This document shows, piece by piece, positions 47,725 to 58,880 of a stretch of 64,000 nucleotides of DNA. How positions within the stretch are numbered: position 1 is the first letter of the stretch; every line of letters starts with the position of its first letter. Both the position numbers and the translations under genes were made by a program. Origin of the DNA: Prosopocoilus inquinatus (lineage: Eukaryota > Arthropoda > Insecta > Coleoptera > Lucanidae); contig CM069870.1 in assembly GCA_036172665.1 (NCBI GenBank), positions 29,858,001-29,922,000 on the forward strand, written 5' to 3'. The notes beneath the pieces are model-generated. The model was not told the DNA's origin, did no database searches, and worked only from the letters and a program-made list of their open reading frames with translations.

Positions 47725-47965
47725 TTGTTTTCTGCGGTGTTTGCCCAACGGGGTTCTAAGTCATGAACTTGTCAGGACCTCAGGAGCGGAAGTGTATTTT
47801 TGTGTGTGTAAAGTGTTCCATGGCTTTGTTACTTCCAAACCTCCTCGCCGTTGAAGGGGAAGTAGTGTTGGATTTTCTCCTCAACACTGAAGGGCACCTG
47901 AAGTGAATGACCCCTGAGAAATATTGCAAGGCCGGTCCCTTACCACTGGACTGTTCAGGCGTTAA
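47725..47965 (-). repeat. SINE-like repeat, copy 2
   Basis: Contains the 165-bp block of copy 1 plus an outer part. On the minus strand that part reads CAGTCCAGTGGTAAGGGACC, then about 35 bases on, AGGGGTCATTCAC. The order and spacing recall the A and B boxes of a tRNA-derived SINE head, but the match to the B-box consensus is poor. The SINE call is therefore tentative, while the repeat itself is certain. Confidence 0.45.
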
Positions 47966-48064
47966 CTACTTAATTACTCGACTCATCTTGTAGCATAAAA
48001 AATGAAAGAGCTGTTAACATTTTTGTTGAAGAAAGCACCCAATAACTAGTTTTAGGCAGGGATA

Positions 48065-49345
48065 GAGCTGGACTGTGTATTAGAAGATTGCCGTGATCAA
48101 CGGAGGGGACAGAGCAAAGATAAAGGATCTAAGAAGATTCGGCATTTGAATCTAGGAACATTGTACCGAATTCACTTCTTCGCCCAAAACCTAGCTGGCG
48201 CTAGTGTTCTATTAACAACCAATCAAATAATTCCATGTTTGACTGAAACAAAAGTACGAAAAAATTTAATGACATTTATGTTTATGTCATAACTTATGTT
48301 TAAACTAGTCTGAATATTTCCACCGTTTTTGATATGCATTTGTATAAATGCTTTTAGTGTATTTTGTGTTTAGTTTGTTTTCATAATTTGCAACACAGCT
48401 GTTAGTGAAATTCGTAAAATTTCGCTGCACGGACAAAATTTGACTCCCAATTACTGCATCGAAAAACTGTCAACGTGCCCGGACTCAGGTAAAAATATTT
48501 TACTTCTGTCAAAACGTACGCAGTAACTGTGATACTTTAAAAAAAAGAGGGAAAGGAACAGAGAAAACAATACGTTTTATTGTAAATGGAGACGATGGTG
48601 AAAAATGACAATTCAAAGATACCGGCCGATATTCCGATTAACATCATAGCTGCATATAAATATCCAGGTCCAAGAAACTTCGCTGTTCAGTGATTGTTGC
48701 AGCAATAACAAATATAAAAGACTAGGAATCGTTTAAAGTGTGAATATCAAGGCGAATCCTCCCGAAAATCACAGAATAATTATTAAATCTGATTTATGCA
48801 GTGAAATATTAATATTTTTTAAGGAAATTTGCTTCTCGTTTTTGAATCTGTCAATTTCTTAGTTTAAAATAAAGTGTGAATATTTAAAACGCATATTATT
48901 GCTTTATAACTTTTGAAATAAGTATTTATTTAAAACATTAAAGTTAAAAACTCCCGCCTTTGTTGTGCCCAAAATCCGGGTGGAGCCACTTTTGCGAACT
49001 AAACTTCGTTCCATTTTTATTTTATTAACTGTCACATCTTCCTAGATCCTTTATCATTGGAACAGAGGGTGCGTACTTCGTTACGTCACGTCACGTCATA
49101 AATTCCATTGCGCATATTAACAAGATTTTTGAATTATTTGATCAATGGGACCATAGAATTGATTCCGTTTTTAGTGAATTAGATGAAGCTTTAGGAAACA
49201 GATTAAAACTCACCCTATTTACTTCACTGTGACGGATAGAAGTTTCGTGTGACGTCACGAGTTACTTTTGCGGGGAGGAAATTCAAACTGCATATTAAAT
49301 GGGAACGAGGCAACCTGCTAGATGCAATATCAGTTTTACCAACCG
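48065..49345 (+). repeat. R3 dispersed repeat, copy c, split by an insertion
   Basis: The left part 48065-48114 (CTGTGTATTAGAAGATTGCC to GGACAGAG) and the right part 49068-49345 (GGTGCGTACTTCGTTACGTC onward) together match copies a and b. The 945-bp intruder at 48115-49059 accounts for the gap. The 95-codon frame at 49249-49536 starts inside R3 and has no recognised domain. Confidence 0.8.
48115..49059. mobile_element. 945-bp non-autonomous DNA transposon with 8-bp target duplication
   Basis: The inverted ends are CAAAGATAAAGGATCTAAGA and, from the right, CAATGATAAAGGATCTAGGA, each followed by AGAT. The flanking octamers GGACAGAG (48107-48114) and GAACAGAG (49060-49067) differ at one position. 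The unoccupied homologous site in R3 copy b has a single GGTCAGAG. An 8-bp duplication suggests hAT or P superfamily. No transposase is encoded. Confidence 0.85.
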
Positions 49346-50776
49346 GACCGATTGGAAATCGTAAATCTTTTAACAGACCAACATTATGTGAATTAAATAT
49401 AAGATCGATAGAAAAAATCAGTTATGGGAGAATATTTTGCTTACTAACAAAAATTTCATTTGTTTGGCCCTGGGAAGGAGCCTATGACACTTCAGCGCCG
49501 GGTTGCCTTGCAACCCCTGTAGCTAAGCCGCTGTAATGTGAGTATTCATTCTTTGATCTTGAAAAGAGTTAATTAACCCTGTGTCAGCAACTAATACACC
49601 TCGTCTTAGAAGTTTTTATCGGTTCATATCTTCGTTACGAATAAAGAAATAAATAAAAAGATTGTCAAGAAAAATATAAATGTAACTTTACCATTTTCAA
49701 AACTAAATATTACTGCTGTTTAAAGGTGTTTAATTTTTTTAACGTGCGAAATTTATTAAATATTAAAATAATTGAAATTAAATATCATGTTTAATGAATC
49801 CAGAAAACAAAATACATCGTTTAAATGACCAAAATCTGTTCACGTTTACGAACAAAATTGGATAACTTTTAATTTTCCACATTGGAAAATCAGATTCAAA
49901 AAGTAAAGTATTAGTACTGTCAAAATGAAAATTACGGTTGCTTACTTGCGAATTGAATGATTGTTGATTTTTTTCTCCTACACAAACTGAATTAGACTTT
50001 GAACGTTTGTTTCATAAACCACGTATGTATTTTTGGTTGGAAAATTGTATTTTTAGTTGAAAAATGTATTTATGGTTGGAAATTTTTAATTACTGATTCC
50101 ATTAGAGTCTGAAATAATCGGCTTCTTGTTCAATTGAAATTGTCACAAATAAAAAAAAAATATCTAAAAGAGGCAAGAGCGAGTAAAATATGCGCAAGTA
50201 TTTAAGTCGAAATGAAATGCTCGGTTATATTAATTAAATACAGAGCTCTAGAGCTTGTAATTGCATCGTGTTATTTTAATTGTTGCTTAGTCAGCAAGAG
50301 ACATATTTTAAAAATAATAGAAATCGAACTCTCAGTGTTCTATTAGTACAACCGATCGAATACTTTCGTGTTACAAAACGAATCGCCGCCGAAAGAAAGA
50401 AATTACTTCTGACATTCCAATAAATGGAACAGTAATATCAAAATTACATTAATGAAAGCGTCAATGGTAAATGGAAGAGGATAAACTGTTGTGGCGCTGC
50501 AAGATATCGCATTAGGAAGAAAATACACAATTCGTAGGTTTGCAAATTAAAAGCAAAAAAGAAATTTGGTTCATGTAAACCAAAATTATCAAATGAATCG
50601 GACTCTTAAGGATCTGTAGACTCCGAATATGTAATAATATGTAAGTTTAAAATAAGAAAGCTGATATCACTTCCGGCGAAACCGTCCTTCGGAAAATTTA
50701 GTTTACTTAATTTATCGTACCCAAATTTTAAGTAGAAAAAAAATTCTAGAAGAGTATACAAATAGCGTGGATACTC
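49346..50776. other. Unassigned AT-rich stretch
   Basis: No supported gene. A short decayed GTATTTTTGGTTGGAAAATT-type triplication lies at about 50025-50090. Confidence 0.4.
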
Positions 50777-51599
50777 GGGTCTAGGACAATTCGCCATCGC
50801 CGAGTTGTCGTCGCCAACTCACCGTCGCCGATTCGTCGTAGGTACAATTCACCGCCGGAAAACTCGCCGTCGGCAAATTCGCCGTCAGCGATTAAAGTTT
50901 TAAGTCCAGGTACATATCCAAATCATAATTTATCGATAATTATATGTAAATAAAATAAGAAGTTAACATAATTAATGGAAAATAAAATAATTTGTTATTA
51001 ATTAAATGTGATACATAGATAAAGAAACAAATAAAAAAATTTGGTCTTCCAGGAAGTATTTTTTATTCTTCAGGGTGTTCATAAAATCCCTCCAATTCTT
51101 CTTTTTTATATTTTCAGATTCTGCTCAAAATCATATTGATTTTCATATCAATAAAAATCACTACACATCAAAAGTCGACTGCTTTCAAAATATTGATTCA
51201 TGAAAGCTCGTCATTTAAAATTATAAATTGAAAAAGGGGTTCCATTAAAAAAAAATAGAATTATGATTATGTGTACGTACAACACCAATTTGTTCGGAAT
51301 TTTGTGTCTTACGGCGGTCGCACTGTAATTAGGAATTTATTTTAACTTGAAATAGAAAAACAGTAGTAAAGTCCATTTTAATTTACTTGAAACGTACTGA
51401 AATTATAGTTATTTTCTTCAATTCGTAGGTATAACTTGGATATTATCTAAAATGGTCAGAAAGTGTTTTAAAGCTTATCAAGCTAAATAAAGCAGTAACA
51501 TGGGACGGCGAATTGGGTGGACGGTAAATTGGATCGACGACGAATTGGCGACGGTGAATCGGCGACGGTGAGTTGGCGACGGCGAATCCTCGCATCCCC
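50777..51599. mobile_element. Foldback-like element FB-2 with inverted 15-bp minisatellite termini and 9-bp target duplication
   Basis: TGGATACTC is present immediately outside both ends (50768-50776 and 51600-51608), a perfect 9-bp target duplication. The left end GGGTCTAGGACAATTCGCCA faces a right end that, reverse complemented, begins GGGGATGCGAGGATTCGCCG. The left arm (about 50788-50895) consists of 15-bp units such as AACTCACCGTCGCCG and ATTCGCCGTCAGCGA. The right arm (about 51503-51588) is the inverted array (GGCGACGGTGAGTTG). The AT-rich centre is non-coding. Length, TSD size and array termini fit Foldback/MULE-type elements. Confidence 0.85.
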
Positions 51600-51608
51600 T
51601 GGATACTC

Positions 51609-52296
51609 TGTACTGTAGATGGATTTGTTTTTCTTGTTTTGATTTCTAGTATCACCAGCCAAAGTGTGTACAGGTTTTTTATTAACACCCGCACATTCTT
51701 GTGATAAATAACTCTGTAGAAACAGCAACTAGAATTCCAATTGCAGGCACAGAAATTATTGCTCTTATAACTTGGTAATTAAACATAACGAAATAAACTA
51801 ATTACAACAGAATGAAATATAGAATTAATTCTCTACGATTTCAAGGAGGGTAAATAAATTGCCTGAATATAGTAGCTAATGCTTGTAGGTCATGAAAGTT
51901 AATTAAGCGCTTCTTGGAAATCGTCATTTTCCGTTGCGTATTATCAAGTACATACAAATGTTCAAACACGGTAATGATACAGAGAATAAGGAAAGGAACA
52001 TTTATTAATTTTAAGCGAACGTGACCCATATATTCACCCGAAGTATAAATTATTCATTTTGCTGCTGCTGTATACGAAAAGAGTTCCCTTTAAATATTTC
52101 AACATCGCAGCAGGTGAATTTTCTTTGAAAAACATTTACTTCGTTGATTGTATGAAGAGATTTATTTATCGTGAAGGTATATTTTATAAACGGCTTCGGT
52201 AATTCTTTTTTTAACGGACGGTGGAAAATAATTTATCATGACATTCATGGGAAATAATTATTTCTCAAAAATGTACAAAGTCCATTCTTAAAACAA
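51609..52296. other. Unassigned stretch
   Basis: No supported gene or repeat. Confidence 0.4.
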
Positions 52297-52541
52297 TATA
52301 CCGGCTGTTTCATATTGAGTATGCACTTAAGGGATCGATCTTAAATGGATGGGATGCTCCCATTCGGAAAAAGAAAGTAAACATTAAAAATAAAATGCCA
52401 TGGATAACTGGTACTACCAAAATTATGATCCGAAATAGAAATAATGCCCTAAATCGATATACATTGCCTCTATGTAATATAAATTGTACTAGAACAGATA
52501 CCGAATCGAAATGGATTTACTATAAGCAAATGAGGAACCTG

Positions 52542-54315
52542 CCCAAGTAGCAATATCCGGCTCATTTTGGACGAAATGTCGACGCTTTGTCGACACTGTA
52601 ATTTGGGCACGACTCATTTTTAAGGCACACTGTCGACTTTCGGAGCGTTGTAAGTGTGAAATGGGACCAAAATGTCAGTCAATATGTGTTCTAATTAATA
52701 TCTAAAATATGTCCAAACGTGAGTCTAAAGTATACCTAAAAGTTTTCTAAAATGTGTCTCGATAGCGTCTTTCGTTCCCATCATGTGTCTAAAATAAAAC
52801 ATTGATGTGTCCACAATGTATCTGTTTTGTGCCGAACTTGATCAAAATATGTTTCGATTATGTGTCCAAATGTAAACTTGTATGTGTCTGGTGTGTGATC
52901 ACATTGTTTCCAAAATGTTTCCATTGGTCACAAAGTCGGCACAGATTGTTCTAAATTTTACCAGAATTATTATTTCCTATCCAGCAGTGTAGCAAAATAA
53001 ACCCAAGTAGACACAAATTAAGTTTATTTTCGATACATTTTGGATACATCATGAAGACAAAATTGAAGGAGTTGAATGTTAAGCATGTTTATCTTCTTAC
53101 GCCGAAACAAACAAGATTTTACCTCTGTATATCTGGATTACTCGAGTAGGTACTATTGCGAACCCATGTTTACTGATAATAGTTGACATGGTACTTCTGA
53201 AAATTAAACGCGCCTTACAAATACTGAGTAATTAGATTTTTTAATTTTTGTCCATAAAATTTTTTTTTTAATACTCCGAAAAATCAAATACCTATAATAT
53301 TTTATTATTTAGGGCATTATGTTTACTAAAATGTTGTCCTAAATAGTGTCGAAAGTACAAGTTTGAAATAATAATCGAAAAACCAGATTTTTTTTACTTT
53401 CGTGTCGAAGCGCTTGCATGTTTAAACATGGCGTATTAGGTATGGCGTCCAAAAAGGAACATGTTTCCACAATGTGAAAAAAATTTGCCTACAAATTGTC
53501 TACACTGACACATGTGAAACCGGAAGAAACAATTTAGATTTATGTATCAAAATGTACGCGTGATGTAGCCAAAAATTCGCTGCAATGTGAGTAAACGGTC
53601 ACACAGATACAATTCGGTAACCTGTAAGAAACCTGCGTTTGGTATGCGTCCAAAATGCGTCTTTATTTAGCAGTGGATACATTTCAGAAAATTTGTATCT
53701 GAAATTGCGCCTGTGGTGGCTCAAATAGACGAGATTCGAACACAACACATTCGTATTTCGTAACCTCACTTTCAGCGCTTTCGAAATTTGTTTACATGTT
53801 TTGTACTGTACCACATTTATCGTACGCGCATTATGTACACAACACTGACCAGATTTACAGAACACATTTGTAGAAACAAAATAGAAATTATGTGCGTAAA
53901 ATGTTTCCGTACGGATCTATATGTGCCTGTACAAACACATCGTAGAAACAATGAAGAAACTATGTTTAAAATGTACCCATACGGAAATTATTGTGTCTAC
54001 TCAACTCATTCCAGTAACAGAATAGAAACATCGTGACAAGAAACAAATCAGACAAACTGAGTCTATTTAGTGTCGACTCATCTGTGCCCAGATATATTTA
54101 AAGAATCCCAATTAGAGACATTTTAAACATATATGTTTCAAATGTAACCATTTAGACACTTACATTTTTTTGACACAATAAGTTGGAAATGTGTAGATAC
54201 AAACATAAATATTTTGGACACAATTTGCACTGAGGCAGAAGTGCTATAAAAAGTGTCGACACGATTCACACACAAGAAAATTGTGCCTGAGTTTTACCAT
54301 AAATTGCTGCTTGGG
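52542..54315. mobile_element. Foldback-like element FB-3 with inverted GTGTC-rich arrays
   Basis: The ends CCCAAGTAGCAAT and ATTGCTGCTTGGG are inverted (one mismatch in 13). Both sides carry long degenerate arrays in opposite orientation. At the left, units such as TGTCTAAAAT(A/G)TGTC-type words repeat with a period near 15 bp (52560-52930). At the right (about 53880-54290), their complements (GACACA, AGAAAC, TAGACAC). The exact insertion point in the LINE is visible: LINE codons end at CTG (52539-52541) and resume with GTCACTGCC (54318), with TG at both junctions. No transposase was seen. The interior frames (for example 53599-53865) are not recognised. Confidence 0.75.
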
Positions 54316-54317
54316 TG

Positions 54318-55995
54318 GTCACTGCCGCTATACGCCGTGAAAAGCTAGCTTATATAGAGCATGTGCTAAATGCCAATGTTAAGAATTCCTATCAATTGTG
54401 GAAAAATTTGAATATTTCAAATGTTCATAACAAACGGAACATTAATAAACTTCCCTCAAATATCAATGATCCTGACACTATAAATGATTACTTTACAAAT
54501 GCCGTAAATATATCGTTTACTGATGAAAGTGTTGTTATTTTTTTTAATAATGGTATTAGAGAAAATATGAATAGTTTTTGTAATATTCCTACGTTTTCCT
54601 CTGAAGTCGTTCTTAATGCTTTCAATACTATTAAGTCAAAAAGCAGTGGTATTGATCTTTTATCATTTGACATGGTGTCTCTAAGCCTACCGTATTTCTA
54701 AAATTTCTGACTCATATAATTAACTTTTCTTTTACTAATTCAGTCTATCCTAACATCTGGAAGCATGCATTTGTAATTCCTTTACCGAAAAATGATAAAA
54801 CCAGAAACTTTACCGATTTAAGACCAATAAGTGTTCTGCCAATATTCTCCAAAGTCACTGAAAAATTTCTTTACAATACTAGAACAGAACATGTCTTAGT
54901 AAATAAATTACTTCCTGCCAAGCAGTCAGGTTTCAGACAACATCACAGTACTGCTACTGCCTTGACCGACGTGGTGGACAACTTTCTCTCAAAAATGGAT
55001 AAATCAAAAGTAACAGCTCTTGTCTTAATTGATTATTCTAAAGCTTTTGACTCCATTAACCATAAAATTTTGTTAGCCAAACTAAAATATTTAGGATTCT
55101 TTACTAAAGTCGTTGACTGGTTCTACAGCTATTTAATAAACAGATTTCAAACTGTTAAACTTCACTCCGATGAAAGTTGGAAATTATCAGAACCTGTAAT
55201 GAAATCTGATATACCACAAGAATCCATTCTAGGTCCTCTTTTGTATATATAACCTTTACACATTTGACCTAAGTAATAATCTAAGTTATTGTGAAAGTCA
55301 TATGTTGTATTGTATTGTTGTATGTTTATTGGAACTACTGCACAATTATCTAAACTGCCTGATTTTGTGAATACTCATATCAAAACAAATAACATAATTT
55401 TATCAGTAGTCGCAGAGACCTGCAGTCTTGGATTAGTAATAGATTCCAATCTATCATTCAGTGAACATCTAAACAAAATTATTCAATCAGCTTATGGTAG
55501 ATTAAGATGCGTTTATAGATTTAAAACTATTTTACCAACAGCTGTTAAATGGGCATTGGTTGATGCACTAATACTCTCTTTATTTGATTATTGTGATGTG
55601 ATTTACGGTCCTTGTCTTACTGCGTATAATAGCTACAGAATCTAAGAAGTACAGAACTCATGTGCTTGATTTGCTTTAACATAAAAAGACGAGATCACGT
55701 TTCACCATTTTATTTGTCTAACAGTATTCTAAAAATGTCTGACAGAAGGCGCCTACATCTTTGTTGTTTTGTTCATAAAATTTTAACGACTAATGAGCCA
55801 CCATACCTACGCGCGAAGTTAAATCTCCAAAGCGAATTGTTTGTTAGATCAATAAGAAATGAAATAAATTCGGACATCCCTCATCATACTCTATCATTGT
55901 TTGAAAAATCTTTCTCATATAGTGCTGTACAGCTTACAACAGTATTCCTACTGAGTTTAAATGTCTGTCTCATAATAATTTTAAAAACAAAATAA
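54318..55995 (+). pseudogene. LINE ORF2 reverse transcriptase, broken
   Basis: After the FB-3 insertion the frame continues AAIRREKLAYIEHVL, then a shift near 54699 leads to IPLPKNDKTRNFTDLRPISV, QSGFRQHHSTATAL, LVLIDYSKAFDSINHKILL (first catalytic Asp strip) and QESILGPLLYI. The YADD/FADD palm box is missing through a deletion around 55250-55340. The thumb then reads LGLVIDSNLSFSEHLNKII and SLFDYCDVIYGPCL, and a last frame to 55995 gives the C-terminus. The pattern is that of Jockey/CR1-type insect LINEs. The protein is non-functional because of the deletion and at least three frame breaks. Confidence 0.88.
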
Positions 55996-56090
55996 AATCT
56001 GTCCTATTACAAAATGCTTGCTAAATTGAGTTATTGCTGCCACCAACAACAAACAAGATTTCACTATATCTGTATGTATCCAAAATTTAT

Positions 56091-56410
56091 TGAACAGATA
56101 AAATAGCGACATCTTACGATCCCTTTTGACCTGACATTGCAGTAGGATAGACAAATTGAAGCGGTATTTGCTCCTAATAAGTCCCCCATGCAAGGCTTTC
56201 TGTCAAAGCATAACGAAAGTTTTTAGAAAAATTTTGTGCAAAGGCGGCCATCGCAATTGCGAATAAATTGGACAAGTCGTTTTTGTTTGCGGTGGGAATG
56301 TCGAGCTACGTCTCTGCTGAAGAAGCCCCAAGCAGGGCTGAAACAGCTGTACAGAGGCTGCTCGAGGTTTTCACTGCAATCAAAAACGATTTGCACAAAA
56401 TTTTTCCAAA
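56091..56410 (+). repeat. R1 dispersed repeat, longest copy
   Basis: From GAACAGATAAAATAGCGACA through TCCCCCATGCAAGGC, GCGAATAAATTGGACAAGTC, GTCGAGCTACGTCTCTGCTG, AAACAGCTGTACAGAGGCTG to AATCAAAAACGATTTGCACA. It is inserted in the 3' untranslated region of the LINE. Confidence 0.75.
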
Positions 56411-56880
56411 ATTTATTGTACAGTAAAAGTGTAATATTAGTGGTTGGGTGAAACCAGCTTTATTGCTGCAGCCCGCCTTAATAAAGTTGATTAATTGATT
56501 GATTGATTGATGATCTGAACCGCAAGAGATACAAATTTGATTAAATGGAAGAAAGTTGCACAAATTAATGCCTTATTTTTTCATTAACAGAATGATTTTT
56601 TTTCTTATTTCTTCTGGAAATTTTAATGAGAATGTAAAAATATCGATTTAATTTTTTCCTCTGCTTCTCCCTTGCTATAAATAAATTTGAAATTCTGAGT
56701 TTACTTTTTACAGGCATTTTTTTAGAATTGAAGTAATCTCTCGATGACCTTTATCAGGTTAGATTTTTTAAACACGTGTACCTTTTTAATATTCTATTCG
56801 ATAGCATTTTTTTTCTGGTGATGGCAGTGATGTATAACTTTTAATACGTTTTTCAAGTCATCTTCATTGACAGAACGGAG

Positions 56881-58370
56881 GTTTTTCAATTTCAAGTTCA
56901 ACCACGAAGCTGTTAAGTGTAATCTCAAAATTTGTTGTTAACAGAATAACATTTTCCTTTTTACGACAAACCAATTTGTTAGAACAAATAGGATTAACAG
57001 AAGCATATAATTATAGTAGATGCGAACAATCCCCAGAGAAAACAAGCGGTTTCGACCTAACTAACACAAAAGGAGGAAGTATCTCAACTATCTTCGCCTA
57101 ATAATCTAATATAACTCCTTGCTCCTCGTGAAAACTGCTATGTTGCAAATCTCCTTGTACACACGGTACGTTTCTTTCATAATAAATATGAAAATCTCAC
57201 TTTACTAGGTTTTCATTTGCCCCAGCTGCGTAAGGAATATTACATTCTTAAAGAAACATACTTAAATTATTTTTATGATAACGTGAGTTTTCTTTTTTCC
57301 TTAATTCCTATTAGGTACTAAATTTATTTTTTCGTTTTCTTTGTTTACAGGTTACTTATAAATGTCACAGAGACGCACGATTTGCAGCCAAGCGTGTAAT
57401 AATATTCTTTCATTGTTATTTATTTGTCCATATAATTTCTCTAATCAATGGATAATACAAAGAGTAGAAGACAAAACACAACAGCTAGACAATTACGAAC
57501 GTGCTTGGTAATTATTCTAATGTAAGTGCTTATTGAGCTGTCAGATAATTTATTAATGTGGCAGGAATAAATCAACTCGCAATACCTATCGTTTAAGAAA
57601 TCAATTCTCTAATAGCTTTTCCAATGGCTATACACACCAAGTGTATTTTCATCATCAGTGCAACCATTAGAAAACACTATAAATAATTCAAACTAAAATA
57701 AGTGCGCATGCTTGTGGTAAAGTACGTACATATACAGGGTATTCCAAGTTGAGTGGCTTATTAATTGTTTTCGGGGAAAGGAACATAAGAACAAGTGGTC
57801 CTGCATGAGCATTTTTGCCACTACTTCCACACCTTGCAAAATCGAATCTGCCATCTTAAATATTTAAATCATCCTTTGCGATCAAAATACTCCCCGCTAT
57901 TTGAAATTAAAATAAAATTCCATTTTCATCAAAGTTGGCCGTCATCCTAGTCAGTTCAGATGTAAGTTTCCCCTCAAAGTGGACTTTGATGAAATTGTTA
58001 GATCATCCAAGTTGCATCCAAGTAGCATAAAAAGTGATGCGCGCGGAGCATCAAAATGTATTTGATCAAAGTACATTTACTTTGGCAACCCGGCTTTTCT
58101 TTTGCAAATGGATTAATCCCCTCTCCCAGTAAAATTTCAAAACGGCAACCCCCTTTACCCTTTTAATCTTTCCATTTTTAAGACTTGTTTGGATTGAAAT
58201 GCAGTTGTTTGTAGGTGAGCGGTTAATCAATAATTCAAATTTGAAGTGTTTTGTTTTAGCAACTGTGGAATCTAGATCCGAGCTATTCCAATCAAGATTT
58301 AAACTATTAAGCGGAAGAATATAGCTCATCGCTGTTCATTTAGTGTGTCTAACCACGCAGTATGAAATAG
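56881..58370. other. Unassigned stretch
   Basis: No supported gene. A hairpin at about 57617-57673 pairs TTTTCCAATGG with CCATTAGAAAA. A lone mariner-like terminus (TACAGGGTATTCCAAGTTGA) at 57734 has no partner that I could find. An 87-codon minus frame at 58066-58329 is unrecognised. Confidence 0.4.
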
Positions 58371-58551
58371 TACACTAAAAAATGTGTAGTACAATTGTAA
58401 AATTGTAGTAAAATAGGAACTAGATACAATAGCAAATATTCAAACAAATGTAGTAAATCTTACGTTAAAAATAGCGTCTTGCCCTATAATTGTACGAATA
58501 TTTGCTATTTTTTGTATCTGGTTCCTATTTTACTACCATTTGTTCTGTGTA
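58371..58551. mobile_element. 181-bp MITE (same family as 41269-41475)
   Basis: Inverted arms: TAGTAAAATAGGAAC..GATAC and, on the right, GTATCTGGTTCCTATTTTAC, plus AGCAAATATTC/GAATATTTGCT inside. The ends are TACACTAAAAAATG and CATTTGTTCTGTGTA. TA may be the duplicated target. Confidence 0.75.
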
Positions 58552-58880
58552 CCAATCACAGTGATTAATGAATCCCCTTGATCACCTGGCACTTTCCTAC
58601 CAATGTCATCGAAATAATAAATTTCATCACAAAATACTTTTGAAAAATCGGAATAAAAGTTATTTAAGTTATAAGATCTGAAACATCGATAAGAAAATGA
58701 ATCATTCCAACCAACAGGATGGTTTACTGAAACTACACTAAATTAGTGAATAATCGGACGCATGGTTGTATCCATTACATAGATTTGCTTAAGCTTTGAG
58801 GCAATGAAAGATTAATATTAAAATCGTCAGGAATATACATAATATACAGTCATGTGATACAGACTAAAATCACATCCTTA
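58552..58880. other. Unassigned spacer
   Basis: It may be decayed sequence downstream of the gypsy-like relic. No motif recognised. Confidence 0.3.

Larger units (their letters stand above)
52342..56511 (+). mobile_element. 5'-truncated LINE, itself carrying two insertions
   Basis: It begins inside ORF2, reading MPWITGTTKIMIRNRNNALN and WIYYKQMRNL, the strip between endonuclease and RT. It ends with an approximately ATTG-repeat tail at 56487-56511 (TTGATTAATTGATTGATTGA), typical of simple-repeat LINE 3' ends. GATCT flanks it as a likely short target duplication in R2. Embedded are FB-3 (52542-54315), after which the reading frame resumes, and an R1 repeat (56091-56410) in the 3' untranslated part. 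Without these the LINE is about 2.1 kb. Confidence 0.8.
52297..56880 (+). repeat. R2 dispersed repeat, copy b, split by a LINE
   Basis: 52297-52341 matches the R2 start (TATACCGGCTGTTTCATATT, GGGATC) and 56512-56880 continues it (GATCTGAACCGCAAGAGATA, AATGGAAGAAAGTTGCA). The sequence between is a LINE. The pentamer GATCT is present at both junctions. Confidence 0.7.

Noticed and set aside
49249..49536. 95-codon frame ending GCLATPVAKPL
   Set aside because: It starts inside repeat R3 at a non-conserved position, and the other R3 copies have stops in this frame.
57734..57790. TACAGGGTATTCCAAGTTGA resembling a mariner terminus
   Set aside because: No complementary end found within several kb and no transposase. 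A single terminus is not enough.
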